A DNA stretch of 64,000 bases from Sinomonas sp. R1AF57 (GCF_002224485.1 NZ_CP022463.1:3229716-3293715); one strand, 5' to 3'. Positions 21,033-30,085 are shown, counted from the stretch's first letter. Notes: generated by a model from the sequence alone, not told the origin. A program made the numbers and translations.

Positions 21033-22445
21033 CTAGCCGCCGCCGTCGGCCGGCCGCTCCGCCGGGACGCGGCCGGACTTCACGGCCTTGGCGAGCGCCG
21101 CGAGGTCCGCCTCGGTCTGATCGGCATACGCGCGCGCCCAGCGGGCCATCGCAGCGTCCGCGGCAGGCGACCGGCCGAGGTAGCCAGCGATCGCGCCGCT
21201 CCCGGGACTCTGCGCGTGGGCACGGGCCAGGAGCCGTCCGCACAGCTTCGCGTACCGGAGCGAATGGTCCGAGCTCAGGCGCGTGAGGTTGACGGTGCCC
21301 TTCATGTCCCGGAACTGTCGGAGGTAGTAGTCCCGGGGCGCGTCTCCCTCGCTGCGCGTGTCCCGGATCCACCCCAAGAACGTGTCCGACTGGGCCTGCA
21401 GGACCCGCTGCGACCCGACCACCCGATAGCCCTGGCCGTGGAGGGCCAGGTCCGCGGCGACGAAGCCGGGCGGCACGGTGAGCCCCCCGTGCGTCTGCAG
21501 CACCGAGGGCCGTGCCTCCTTGGCCTGCAGCACGAACGGGTCTCCCGTAGGCCCCTCGAGGAGGACGATCCAGGACCTCAGGCCGATGCTGCCGACGCCG
21601 ACGACGCGCAGCGCGTAGTCCGCGAGGCGGTACTGGCTCAGCAGGAGGGATGCGTCCGGACGCAGCGTGCGGCGGTAGGACGCATAGAGCTCCTCGAGGT
21701 AGTCGATCGCGAGCACGTCAGGGTGCCGCATGATCGGCGGCTGATCGACGATCCGCAGGGAGCCGTCCTCCGCGCGGGTCCCGATCTGGGACAGCACCTG
21801 CTCCGAATCCCTGCGCCGTGCCTTCCGGGCGTCACCGCTGAGGAACCCCGACCGGCGGGCCGAGGCGAGCAGGTCCGTCTCGACCTGGAAGTAGAACCGC
21901 TCCACGGCGGTCTTCAGGTGCAGCTCGCGGATGGTCTCCCGGTACTCCCGGGCTGCGCCCTCCGCCGCCTCGCGGCACCGCGCCTCCGAGTACCCGTTCG
22001 TGCGGCCCATGACCCATGCGCTTGCGGCAAGCCGCTTCAGGTCCCATTCCCACGGCGCTGGGAACGCCTCATCGAAGTCGTTCAGGTCGAACAGGAGGCG
22101 CCTCTCAGGGCTCGCGAAGAAGCCGAAGTTGGCAAGGTGCGCATCGCCGCAGGCGAGGACCCGCGGGCCCGAGACGGGGGCACCCGCGAGGTCTGCTGCC
22201 ATGACCGCGGCGGCGCCGCGGAGGAAGGCGAAGGGGCTCTCGAGCATCCGCCCCACCCTCAGCGGCACGAGGTCCTCGAGGCGGCCTTCGTGCTGTCCGG
22301 ACAGGATCGCGACGGCGTCCCGGCCACGTGCCGCGTACACGCCCTGGTCCCTGCGCGGCAGAGCCTTGCGCAGGGACCGTCCCGCCTTTGCCTGTTCGGC
22401 GCGGGTCCGTTCGGCGTGCGTCTGTTCGGCGTGCGTCGCTGCCAC
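21033..22445 (-). CDS. DUF2252 family protein
   Basis: 470 residues. DUF2252 hallmarks are RMLESPFAFLRGAA, ACGDAHLANFGFFASPERRLLFDLNDFDEA (with the presumed metal/nucleotide-binding HLANFG and DLNDFD) and the C-terminal YARAYADQTEADL. The HxN...D pattern recalls aminoglycoside-phosphotransferase-like kinases, but no reaction is proven for the family. The N-terminus (2-22) carries an AEQTHAERTRAEQ-type repeat. The start is GTG 22445; TAGTCT ends 6 nt upstream (22452-22457), so it is probably leaderless. Confidence 0.87.
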   Translation of the reverse strand: MAATHAEQTHAERTRAEQAKAGRSLRKALPRRDQGVYAARGRDAVAILSGQHEGRLEDLVPLRVGRMLESPFAFLRGAAAVMAADLAGAPVSGPRVLACGDAHLANFGFFASPERRLLFDLNDFDEAFPAPWEWDLKRLAASAWVMGRTNGYSEARCREAAEGAAREYRETIRELHLKTAVERFYFQVETDLLASARRSGFLSGDARKARRRDSEQVLSQIGTRAEDGSLRIVDQPPIMRHPDVLAIDYLEELYASYRRTLRPDASLLLSQYRLADYALRVVGVGSIGLRSWIVLLEGPTGDPFVLQAKEARPSVLQTHGGLTVPPGFVAADLALHGQGYRVVGSQRVLQAQSDTFLGWIRDTRSEGDAPRDYYLRQFRDMKGTVNLTRLSSDHSLRYAKLCGRLLARAHAQSPGSGAIAGYLGRSPAADAAMARWARAYADQTEADLAALAKAVKSGRVPAERPADGGG

Positions 22446-22639
22446 ACGGTCAGACTAGGCCGCGCCGCCGGCGGGCGGAACCGCCGGAGAACCCGGTCCG
22501 ATGCTTCAGTGTGCCGTGGCGTAGAGCCAGGGAAGGTGCCGCCCCGCTGATCCAGGGCCCGGCGCCTCCCGCCGCGTTTGACCTCCCGCGGCGCTGAGTC
22601 GGGCGAGGACGTCCGTCGTGAGGGTGTGGCGTCGCCTGC

Positions 22640-23461
22640 TCAGGCGGCGATCTTGCGGCGCATGCGGTCCAGGAGGCGGCGCAGCAGGCGCGAGACCTGC
22701 ATCTGGCTCACCCCGAGCTCGGCCGCGATCTCGCTCTGGCTCATCTCCTGCACAAAGCGCATCCGGATCAGCCGCATGTCCTCCTCGCTCGCACCCTCCA
22801 GCGCCGCAGCGAGCATCTGACGCTCCTCCACCCGCTCGAACCCCGGATCCGTGAACGAGACGACACACGAGGACGGGCCCCCCGCCTCCGGCTCCGACAC
22901 CCCGTCCAGAGGCTCGATCGCCACCCCGACCATCGCCGAGTCCGCACCCCGGGCCTCGGCCACCTTCCCCGCCGCAGCACCCGTGGCCTCGCTCAGCTCC
23001 GCCGTGGTCGGCTCACGCCCCAGATCCTGCTCCAGCCGCTCCCGCGCAGCCCGCACCCCCAGGCGCAGCTCCTGCACCGACCGCGGCGGGCGCACCACCC
23101 ACGACTGGTCCCGCAGATGACGCTTGATCGTGCCCGTGATCGTGGGCACCGCGAACGGCACGAACCCGTGCCCGGACCCCTCCCGGTACCGCTGCGCCGC
23201 CATCACCAGGCCCAGCCGCGCCACCTGGCGCAGGTCCTCCGGATCATGCCCCGGCACCCGGTACCGGCGCGCCAGCGCATCGGCCACCCCCAGATGCTCC
23301 GCCACCAGAACAGCGGCCTCCGCACCCAGCGGCCCGCGCACCGCCCCCCGCGGGGCCTCCTGCGGGGCCTCCTGCGGGGCCTCCTGGGCCGCCCCGGCCC
23401 CGCGCGGGGCATCCCCGCGGCCGCCGGCCAACACCTTCAGACGAGCCTTCGACTCACTCAC
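22640..23461 (-). CDS. SigF/SigB-type RNA polymerase sigma factor
   Basis: 273 residues, a group-3 sigma factor. Region 2 includes HDPEDLRQVARLGLVMAAQRY, region 3 includes ELSEATGAAAGKVAEA, and region 4.2 is SEIAAELGVSQMQVSRLLRR at the C-terminus. The N-terminus carries three tandem QEAP units (a 12-bp DNA repeat near 23360-23395). GTG 23461 has GAGGAGG 8 nt upstream. No anti-sigma or anti-anti-sigma gene is adjacent, which is unusual for this class. Control instead appears to come from the divergent TetR: two of its three operators bracket the -10/-35 of this gene. Confidence 0.88.
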   Translation of the reverse strand: MSESKARLKVLAGGRGDAPRGAGAAQEAPQEAPQEAPRGAVRGPLGAEAAVLVAEHLGVADALARRYRVPGHDPEDLRQVARLGLVMAAQRYREGSGHGFVPFAVPTITGTIKRHLRDQSWVVRPPRSVQELRLGVRAARERLEQDLGREPTTAELSEATGAAAGKVAEARGADSAMVGVAIEPLDGVSEPEAGGPSSCVVSFTDPGFERVEERQMLAAALEGASEEDMRLIRMRFVQEMSQSEIAAELGVSQMQVSRLLRRLLDRMRRKIAA

Positions 23462-23578
23462 AGCGCCATCCTCCTCGCCGCCGCACACGCGGCGTCCCGG
23501 TCCTTCCGGCCGGCCGGGCCCCCTGCCCGTTCCCGGGCCCCGGGGTCCTGGCCGGTTCTGTCCAGTTCCGTCCAAACG

Positions 23579-23683
23579 AGACAGACCTGTCTGTCCCGCT
23601 AGGAAGAGTTATACAAGTAGACAGACCTGTCTGTCTAGAGCGCGAGCCAGATAGACAGACCGGTCTGTCTGGAGTGCTACGAT
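23579..23683. promoter_or_regulatory. Divergent sigma/TetR promoter with three identical operators
   Basis: The arms AGACAGAC and GTCTGTCT with a 2-bp centre occur at 23619-23636 (extended 23618-23637) and 23653-23670, with one mismatch in the outermost base at 23579-23596. Minus-strand promoter: TAGACA (23637-23632), 18 bp, TATAAC (23613-23608), so the middle operator fills its -35 and spacer and the first lies just downstream of the start point. Plus-strand promoter: TACGAT (23678-23683), 7 nt before ATG 23691, with the third operator over its -35 region. Confidence 0.8.
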
Positions 23684-23690
23684 GGTCGCC

Positions 23691-24365
23691 ATGGACGGCC
23701 GAGACCTTGGCCGGGCCCTTGGGGCCGCGGCGCGTAGACCTGCCCGGGAGCGGATCCTGGAAACCGCGTACGGGCTTTTTGCCAGACGCGGCGTGCGAGA
23801 CGTCGGAATCGACGAGATCATCACCCACTCCGGGGTTGCCAAGGCCACGTTCTACCGGCACTTTCCCTCGAAGGAAGCGCTCGTCCTCGCCTACATGGAC
23901 CGCTGGTACCAGGTGCGCCACGACGCCATCGAAGAGGCGATCGCACACGCGCACAACCCCGACGACGCCCTCCTGGCAGCCTTCAACGTCCTGGACGACT
24001 GGTTCAGCCGCGGCGCCGCGGAGGTCAACACGTTCCTCCACGTCGTGATCGAATTCGGCCCCGCCCACCCGCTGGGCCGGGCAGCGATGGCACACCTCGC
24101 TGCGATCCGGGGACGGCTCGCCGCTCTGGCGAAGGCCGCCGGGCTCGACGACCCCGAGGGATTCGCCTGGTCGTTCCACATCCTGACCAAGGGCGCCATG
24201 GTCGCCTCCATCGAGGGCGACCACCGGGCCGCCATCCGTGCGCGCAACCTCGCCCGGGCCCTGATCGACCTGCACCGGCCGGACACGCCGGGGAGCCCCA
24301 CCGCGGACCGGGACGAGGAGCGCGAAGCCGCGATCCTCCGCGGGCTCGACTCGGCCAAGCGGTAG
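23691..24365 (+). CDS. TetR-family repressor, presumably autoregulated
   Basis: 224 residues. The N-terminal HTH (about 20-65: RILETAYGLFARRGV, ITHSGVAKATFYRHFPSKEAL) is classical TetR. The ligand domain contains WYQVRHDAIEEAI and FNVLDDWF. ATG 23691 is chosen over the in-frame ATG at 23682 because the TACGAT -10 ends 7 nt upstream of it. Three AGACAGAC-NN-GTCTGTCT palindromes lie between it and the divergent sigma gene, strongly suggesting that it represses both. Ligand unknown. Confidence 0.9.
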   Translation: MDGRDLGRALGAAARRPARERILETAYGLFARRGVRDVGIDEIITHSGVAKATFYRHFPSKEALVLAYMDRWYQVRHDAIEEAIAHAHNPDDALLAAFNVLDDWFSRGAAEVNTFLHVVIEFGPAHPLGRAAMAHLAAIRGRLAALAKAAGLDDPEGFAWSFHILTKGAMVASIEGDHRAAIRARNLARALIDLHRPDTPGSPTADRDEEREAAILRGLDSAKR

Positions 24366-24409
24366 GAGCCGGCAGCGCAGACCATGTCGCCGCCGCGCGC
24401 TGAGAGTTC

Positions 24410-25357
24410 CTAGAGCTCCGGGCGGAGCACTCCGTCGGGAAGCGCTCCGGCGGGAGCGGGCGCGACGCCCCCTGCCGCGGCATCCTCGGTCGCCGCCCAG
24501 CTCCCGAGGAGACGCAGCGACTCCTCGGACGGGGAGCCCGGGACGGCCGGGTAGACCGTGAAGGTCAGGCCCGGGTCCTCGGCGAGCGAGAGCGCCTCGA
24601 ACAGCAGCTCGATCTCCCCGACCACCGGATGCCGGAAAACCTTGTTGCCTGAGTAGTGCCGGCGCACATTGTGCCGCGCCCACAGCGCGGTAAACTCCTC
24701 GCTGCGCGTCGAGAGCTCGCCCACGAGGTCCGCGAGTCCTTTGTCGTACGGATTGCGGCCAGACTCCGTGCGCAGGGTCGCGACATTGTTGTTGGCGGCA
24801 ACGTTCCAGTCCGGGTAGAAGTCCCGGGCCCGTGGATCCAGAAAGATGAAGCGCGAGGAATTCGCGGGGCGGCCGGTGCCGTCGGCCGCGAGGCGTGGCG
24901 CGCCGTCGTACATGTGGCAGTAGAGGGCGCGGCCGAGCCGATTCGTTGCCAAGATGTCCATCCTCGCGTTGCGGACGAAGGCGGGCGCGCCCGTCATGGC
25001 GTCGAGCATGAACTGGACGCTGGGACGGACGGCCTGACGGGAGACGCGCTGGCGGGCCCGCGGGGAGGCGTTGGCAGTCCGGGCGAGGTCGAGGAGGTGG
25101 TCCCTCTCGGCGTCGTCGAGCTGGAGCGCACGGGCGAGCGCCTCGAGGACCCCGTCCGAGGCGCCAGCGAGGTTTCCGCGCTCGAGCCGCGTGTAGTAGT
25201 CCACGCTCACGCCCGCGAGCAGCGCCACCTCCTCGCGCCGCAGCCCCGGCACCCTGCGGTTGCCGCCGTAGACGGTGAGGCCGGCTTGCTCGGGACTGAT
25301 CCGCGCTCGCCGGCTGGCCAGGAAGTCGCGGACCTCGGCGCGGTGGTCTGTTGCCAT
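24410..25357 (-). CDS. XRE-type regulator with MmyB-like ligand domain
   Basis: 315 residues. The HTH spans about 38-62 (PGLRREEVALLAGVSVDYYTRLERG). The MmyB-like C-terminal domain (about 105-280) has the characteristic MDILATNRLGRALY, FIFLDPRARDFYPDW and SEEFTALWARHNVR. MmyB-type proteins bind fatty acids and control antibiotic or redox genes. TAGCGT (25365-25370 on the minus strand) ends 7 nt before ATG 25357, so the gene appears leaderless; longer frames are rejected. Its target may be itself or a nearby oxidoreductase; no operator is obvious. Confidence 0.85.
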   Translation of the reverse strand: MATDHRAEVRDFLASRRARISPEQAGLTVYGGNRRVPGLRREEVALLAGVSVDYYTRLERGNLAGASDGVLEALARALQLDDAERDHLLDLARTANASPRARQRVSRQAVRPSVQFMLDAMTGAPAFVRNARMDILATNRLGRALYCHMYDGAPRLAADGTGRPANSSRFIFLDPRARDFYPDWNVAANNNVATLRTESGRNPYDKGLADLVGELSTRSEEFTALWARHNVRRHYSGNKVFRHPVVGEIELLFEALSLAEDPGLTFTVYPAVPGSPSEESLRLLGSWAATEDAAAGGVAPAPAGALPDGVLRPEL

Positions 25358-25580
25358 GTGGGCCACGCTACGCCCGTCGCGTGGAAGCCGAGAGGCTCTG
25401 CCAGTACCCGTCCCGCGGACCACGGCCCCCTGGCGATCGTCTGGAGAGGCCAATGAATTCATCCGCACAATGCGCAATATAAAAAACGGTCAGTCTACAA
25501 CTCCGCTTGTTTGCACTAAACGGCGTGGGGAAGAAATGGAGGACATCATCAGCGCGACTCCGGAAACTGGAGGCTCTGCC

Positions 25581-26336
25581 ATGTTCGATTCCTTGACCGC
25601 TGGACTCGCCGAGGTCGCTCGGTTTGTCCCCCAGTTCCTCTTGTTCCTCGTCATCCTCATCGTCGGCCTCCTTGTCGCGCGATTCATTGCCAATGCCCTC
25701 TCCCGCCTGCTCACCAAGGTCGGCTTCCACCGCTGGGTCGAGCGGGGCGGAGTCAAGCGGGCGCTCCAGGGTTCGAATCTCGATGCGAGCACGATCGTTT
25801 CGAAGATCATCTACTACGCACTCGTGCTTTTCGTCCTGCAGTTCGCATTCGGCGTCTTCGGCCCGAACCCGGTCAGCACCCTCCTCGCGGCCATCATCGC
25901 GTTCCTGCCGAAGATCGTCGTCGCCATCATCATCGTCATTGTCAGCGCCGCCATTGCCGCGGCCGTGAAGACCCTCATCCAAGGCTCGCTGGGCGGCCTG
26001 TCCTATGGCCGCACGCTGGCGAACATCGCGAGCATCTTCATCATCGGCATCGGCATCATCGCCGCGCTGAACCAGGTCGACATCGCTGTCACGGTCACCA
26101 CCCCGATCCTCATCGCGGTCCTGGCTTCGATCACCGGAGTCGTGGTCGTCGGGGTCGGCGGCGGCCTGATCAAGCCGATGTCCGAGCGTTGGGAGCGCTA
26201 CCTCTCCCGCGCTGAGGAGGAGGCCCCGCGCGTGAAGGCCAAGGCCGAGTCCGCGCCGCCGGCCGGGGAGCAGATCAAGGACGCGGCACGCCAGTACATG
26301 CCGGCCGACCAGGACGGCGGCTCCCACCGTTCGTGA
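25581..26336 (+). CDS. Conserved TM-helix membrane protein (MscS-related)
   Basis: 251 residues. An N-terminal TM (about 18-38, FLLFLVILIVGLLVARFIAN) is followed by further TMs near 75-92, 105-125 and 150-200 and an acidic/basic soluble tail. The short repeats match the conserved TM-helix family, remotely related to the pore region of mechanosensitive channels. GGAGG at 25569-25573, 7 nt upstream, selects ATG 25581 over ATG 25536. The 220 bp upstream include an unusually AT-rich patch (25470-25500) likely to hold the promoter. A LapA-like gene follows 48 bp later, probably in one operon. Confidence 0.78.
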   Translation: MFDSLTAGLAEVARFVPQFLLFLVILIVGLLVARFIANALSRLLTKVGFHRWVERGGVKRALQGSNLDASTIVSKIIYYALVLFVLQFAFGVFGPNPVSTLLAAIIAFLPKIVVAIIIVIVSAAIAAAVKTLIQGSLGGLSYGRTLANIASIFIIGIGIIAALNQVDIAVTVTTPILIAVLASITGVVVVGVGGGLIKPMSERWERYLSRAEEEAPRVKAKAESAPPAGEQIKDAARQYMPADQDGGSHRS

Positions 26337-26384
26337 GGCGCCCAGCCATCGTCGACACGCTGTCAACGCCCAGGAGGAACCGTG

Positions 26385-26810
26385 ATGGTCAGCAGTGAGA
26401 ACGGGGGGCGGAGCCGGGAGCCCCGCACCACGAGGGCGGCCATGACGTGGACCGCGGTCGTCGCGGCCCTCGTGGTCTTCATCCTGCTCATCGTGTTCTT
26501 CATCCAGAACCAGGACACCGTGGAGGTCCATTTCCTCGGGCTCACCGGACCGGTCCCCCTCGGCGTGGCCCTGTTCATTGCGGCGGTCGCCGGTGGGGTG
26601 CTCGTCGCCGTGGCGGGGGCGGTGCGGATCATTCAGCTCCGTGCCGTCGCCCGGCGGGCCACGCGGACGCCGCCTTCGGGGCACGCGCCCCGGTCCGGGC
26701 CGGCGTCATCTTCCGGACCCACACCGTCCGGCCCCGCGTCTCCCCCAGGGCCTGCAGGCCCCTCCGGGCCCGCGTCGCCCGCGGGCCGCACTCCCCCACA
26801 GGACCGCTGA
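26385..26810 (+). CDS. LapA domain-containing membrane protein
   Basis: 141 residues with two TM helices (about 20-42 and 56-79) joined by the family motif IQNQDTVEVHFLGL. The C-terminus (95-141) is a Pro/Ser/Gly tail with repeated SGP units, probably cytoplasmic and disordered. AGGAGG at 26372-26377 favours ATG 26385 over the GTG three bases earlier. LapA-like proteins (YciS type) help lipid or envelope assembly in Gram-negatives; the role here is unknown. A rho-independent hairpin follows. Confidence 0.82.
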   Translation: MVSSENGGRSREPRTTRAAMTWTAVVAALVVFILLIVFFIQNQDTVEVHFLGLTGPVPLGVALFIAAVAGGVLVAVAGAVRIIQLRAVARRATRTPPSGHAPRSGPASSSGPTPSGPASPPGPAGPSGPASPAGRTPPQDR

Positions 26811-26844
26811 CCGCCCGGGCCGCCATCCCCCGGTCAGCGACGGG

Positions 26845-26888
26845 GCGCCTCCGTCTTCGCCCGTCACGGGCGAGGCGGAGGCGCTTTC
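26845..26888 (+). terminator. Rho-independent terminator after the LapA gene
   Basis: GCGCCTCCG (26845-26853) pairs with CGGAGGCGC (26876-26884). An inner TCGCCCG/CGGGCGA stem sits within, and TTTC follows. It separates the convergent LapA and aldo/keto reductase genes. Confidence 0.8.
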
Positions 26889-26908
26889 ACGTCCGGACCC
26901 CGCGGGCT

Positions 26909-27880
26909 CTAGAACCCCGACGGCAGCCGCGGCGTGTACGGCTCCTCGAGGGCCTGCACCTCCTCGTCGGTCAGCTCGAGCTCGAGGGCCGCGGCCGCGT
27001 CCGGGAGGTGGTGGGACTTCGTGGCGCCGACGATGGGCGCGGTGACCACAGGATTGCGGAGCACCCACGCGAGCGCGACCTGGGCCATCGGCACCCCGCG
27101 CGTCTCCGCGACACGCTGGACGGCGTCCACGATCGGCTCGTTCGCCTCCCCCGAGTAGCGGCTCTGCAGGGGATCGGTCGTGGCGCGCTGGGTCTGCTGC
27201 TCCGACCAGGGGCGCGTGAGGCGGCCCTTCGCGAGCGGGCTCCAAGGGATGCTGCCCACGCCCTGGTCCGCCAGGAGCGGCATCATCTCGCGCTCCTCCT
27301 CGCGCATCACCAGGCTGTACTGGTCCTGCATCGACACGAACCGCGTCCACCCGTTCGCCTCGGCCGCGTGCTGCATCTTCTGGAACTGCCAGGCCCACAT
27401 CGAGGACGCGCCGATGTAGCGGGCCTTGCCGGCCTTCACCACGTCGTGCAGGGCCTCCATCGTCTCCTCCACCGGCGTCTGGGGATCGAAGCGGTGGATC
27501 TGGTAGAGGTCCACGTAGTCGGTCCCGAGGCGGGCGAGGGAGGCGTCGATCTGCTCCATGACGGCGCGGCGGGACAGCCCGCGGCCGCCAGGGCCCTCAT
27601 GCATGGGGAAGAAGACCTTGGTGGCCAGCACGACGTCCTCGCGCCGCGTGTCCTTCTGGATCGCGCGCCCGACGATCTCCTCCGAGGACCCGTAGCCGTA
27701 GACGTTCGCGGTGTCCCAGAAGGTGATGCCTAGCTCGACGGCCTGCCGGAACAGCGGCTCGGCAGCCGCGTCGTCGAGCGCCCATTCGCTGAACCCGCGG
27801 GACGGGTCGCCGAAGCTCATGCAGCCCAGGGCGATCCGGCTCACGCGCAGTCCCGAGGTTCCGAGACGGGTGTACTGCAT
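26909..27880 (-). CDS. Aldo/keto reductase
   Basis: A 323-residue NADPH-dependent (beta/alpha)8 oxidoreductase of the AKR superfamily. Visible are FWDTANVYGYGSSEE (catalytic Asp and Tyr, about 55-69), TKVFFP (catalytic Lys), the YQIHRFDP strand (catalytic His) and WSPLAKGRL. It reduces aldehydes or ketones; the substrate cannot be predicted. AAAGGA lies upstream of the ATG, and TAGCGT about 35 nt further up may be the -10, so this gene has a normal leader. Confidence 0.9.
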   Translation of the reverse strand: MQYTRLGTSGLRVSRIALGCMSFGDPSRGFSEWALDDAAAEPLFRQAVELGITFWDTANVYGYGSSEEIVGRAIQKDTRREDVVLATKVFFPMHEGPGGRGLSRRAVMEQIDASLARLGTDYVDLYQIHRFDPQTPVEETMEALHDVVKAGKARYIGASSMWAWQFQKMQHAAEANGWTRFVSMQDQYSLVMREEEREMMPLLADQGVGSIPWSPLAKGRLTRPWSEQQTQRATTDPLQSRYSGEANEPIVDAVQRVAETRGVPMAQVALAWVLRNPVVTAPIVGATKSHHLPDAAAALELELTDEEVQALEEPYTPRLPSGF

Positions 27881-28029
27881 GAGGTAGTCCTTTCGTCAGC
27901 GGTAGTCTCCCCGACGCTACGCCGCGCCTCCCGACCGAGGGAGGTTCTGCCAGTACCGGGATGGACCGGGACTCCCGGACGCCGGCAATGCGCGGTGGAC
28001 TGGACCCACAGAAGACAGAAAGGACGCCC

Positions 28030-29421
28030 ATGCCTGGCCTGGCCCGCCTCCTCACCCCCGCTGCCGCGCTGCTGTGGGGACTCCAGTTCGCGTTCCTCAC
28101 CCCGGCACTCGCGCTCGTGCTCTCGGGCCAGTTCGGCGCCAGCGACGCCGAGGTGGGACTCGCTCTCGCGGTGTACAACGCGAGCGGCTTCGTCGCCGCC
28201 CTCGTCCTGCCGGCGCACGCGGACCGACGGCGGGACTACCTGACCCCCATGCTCTGGTGCAGCGCGCTCACCTTCGTCCTCGCCGCCGTCCTGGCCTTCG
28301 CGACCTCGCTGCCGCTCGCCGTCGTCGCCCTCGCCGTCGTCGGCGGCCCGGCCGGCGTGGGAGTGTCCCTCCTGTTCGCCCACCTGCGGGCCCACGGGGC
28401 CGCAACGGCGGAGGTCATGAACACCCGCGCGCTGGTCTCCTTCGCGTGGGTCGCCGGACCGCCCCTCGCGATGCTCCTCATCGGGTGGTTCGGGCTCCAG
28501 GCAGTCGTCGCCGCGGTGGGCGTCGTCGCCGTCGCCGGCGGGCTCACGACGGCGGCGTTGCGGCGCCGCGGGAACAGCCGCCCGAGCGCCGGCACGGCCA
28601 GTCCGAGGACAGGCAGCGCGGGATCGGCCAGCCCGCAGACGCCGAGTTCGGGATCGGCAAGCCGGACAACCGTGGTCCTCGTCGTCGTGGCCTTCGTCGC
28701 CCTGCAGGCCACGAACGCGGCGGCCGTCGCCGTCATGGCCCTGTTCACCGCCGGGACGCTCGGGCTGGACGTGCTGTGGGCTGGGATCGCCCTCGGCGTG
28801 TCCGCTGGCCTCGAGGTGCCGGCGCTCGTGCTGCTGGGCCGGCTCTCCCGGCGCTTCTCGAGCCTGCCGCTCATCGCCTCCGGATGCATCGCCGGCGCGG
28901 CGTACTACCTGGCAGTGCCCTTCGTGGGCGGCCCGGTGCTCCTCATCGCGGCCCAGGTGCTCAACGCGTGGTTCTTCGCGGTCGTCGCCGGGGTCGGGCT
29001 CACGTACTTCCAGGAGGTCATCCCGCGCCCCGGCATCGCCTCGGGCCTGTTCACGAACACGCGGCGGGTCGGGGCCATCATCTCCGGCGGGATCATCGCG
29101 GCCGGCTCGGCGCTGGCCCCCGGATACGGCGGCGTGTTCGGCGTGTGCGCCGCCCTGACGGCCGCGGCGCTCGTGGCAGTCCTCGCGGCGGCCGTCGCGG
29201 GCCGCCGGCGTCGTGCCGTCCCCGACCCGACCGGCGGGCTCCCCGCCTCGGCGAGCCGCCGACGCGGCGTCGTGCGCGGGAGGCTCAGGCGGGCTCCCAA
29301 CGGAACCAGCGAATGCCGATCCCGGCGAAGACCGCGGCGTAGCCCACCAGAGCGACCGCCTGCCACGTGTTCTGCGCCGACCAGACGGCGAGGTTCCCCA
29401 CGGTGCCGAACAGGTCCATGA
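28030..29421 (+). CDS. MFS transporter, sugar-efflux (Set)-like, with odd C-terminal extension
   Basis: 463 residues, 12 TM. The N-terminal LLWGLQFAFLTPALALVLSG and the intracellular loop HADRRRDYL resemble the SET sugar-efflux group. GAAAGGA lies 6 nt before ATG 28030, so the two upstream in-frame ATGs are not used. After the last TM (about residue 395) come some 70 Arg/Pro/Ser-rich residues that do not look like a natural domain. The stop lies 137 bp inside the convergent ABC permease gene. A recent loss of the original stop by frameshift is possible. Substrate unknown. Confidence 0.78.
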   Translation: MPGLARLLTPAAALLWGLQFAFLTPALALVLSGQFGASDAEVGLALAVYNASGFVAALVLPAHADRRRDYLTPMLWCSALTFVLAAVLAFATSLPLAVVALAVVGGPAGVGVSLLFAHLRAHGAATAEVMNTRALVSFAWVAGPPLAMLLIGWFGLQAVVAAVGVVAVAGGLTTAALRRRGNSRPSAGTASPRTGSAGSASPQTPSSGSASRTTVVLVVVAFVALQATNAAAVAVMALFTAGTLGLDVLWAGIALGVSAGLEVPALVLLGRLSRRFSSLPLIASGCIAGAAYYLAVPFVGGPVLLIAAQVLNAWFFAVVAGVGLTYFQEVIPRPGIASGLFTNTRRVGAIISGGIIAAGSALAPGYGGVFGVCAALTAAALVAVLAAAVAGRRRRAVPDPTGGLPASASRRRGVVRGRLRRAPNGTSECRSRRRPRRSPPERPPATCSAPTRRRGSPRCRTGP

Positions 29422-30085
29422 GCGCACCCACCGGGGTCCATGCCGCGACGTTCCTGAAGTCGTCGCCGAGGAGCCCGGTCGCGCCGAGGATGCCCGTCAG
29501 GAAGAGCACGATGTACAGGACCCGCGCCACCGCGTTGACCACACCGGCGGAGCGCACGAGCGCCACGAGGGCCTGGCCGATCGCAAGGAACACCGCCGCG
29601 CCGAGGAGCGCGATCGCGAGGATCAGCGCGTACTCGCCCGCGGAGAAGACCGTCTGGTGCTGGATGCTGCCCACGATCAGCACGACCACGCCCATCACGA
29701 GGTCCGCCGCGAACTGGACCGCGAGGCGGCTGCCCATGATCGCCCAGGTGGGCGCGGGGGTGACCCGCAGCCGCTGGAAGACCCCCGCCTCCCGGTCCCG
29801 CGAGAGCGTGGTGGGGTAGGCGATGATGCCCGATGACAGCAGCCCGTACGTGAGGGCCATGCCGATGAGGAAGCCCGCGTCCGTGCTGAGCCTGCCCCGG
29901 TTCGTGAGGAAGAGGATCGCGATGGGCACGACCAGGTTCAGCAGCAGCACCTGGCGGCTGCGGACCAGCACGGTCGCGTCCGCGGTCAGGAGTGCGCGGA
30001 CGGCGAGGGCGGTCGACGGCGCGTGGCCGGCCTCGTGCGCGCGGCCGGCCGAGGGGGCGCCGGGAGGGAGGGGGATGTCAGTCAC
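29285..30085 (-). CDS. ABC-2 type exporter permease
   Basis: 266 residues with six TM segments of the ABC-2 fold. The N-terminus is cytoplasmic (about 1-40), and FQRLRVTPAPTWAIMGSRL is the coupling/ABC-2 signature region. It overlaps the upstream ATPase gene by 8 bp and together they form a drug or lipid exporter of DrrAB type. The 3' end overlaps the convergent MFS gene by 137 bp. Substrate unknown. Confidence 0.87.
   Translation of the reverse strand: MTDIPLPPGAPSAGRAHEAGHAPSTALAVRALLTADATVLVRSRQVLLLNLVVPIAILFLTNRGRLSTDAGFLIGMALTYGLLSSGIIAYPTTLSRDREAGVFQRLRVTPAPTWAIMGSRLAVQFAADLVMGVVVLIVGSIQHQTVFSAGEYALILAIALLGAAVFLAIGQALVALVRSAGVVNAVARVLYIVLFLTGILGATGLLGDDFRNVAAWTPVGALMDLFGTVGNLAVWSAQNTWQAVALVGYAAVFAGIGIRWFRWEPA

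Noticed and set aside
23360..23400. 12-bp tandem repeat in the sigma gene considered as a CRISPR-like or VNTR locus
   Set aside because: Only three units, in frame, encoding QEAP; a coding microrepeat with no spacers.
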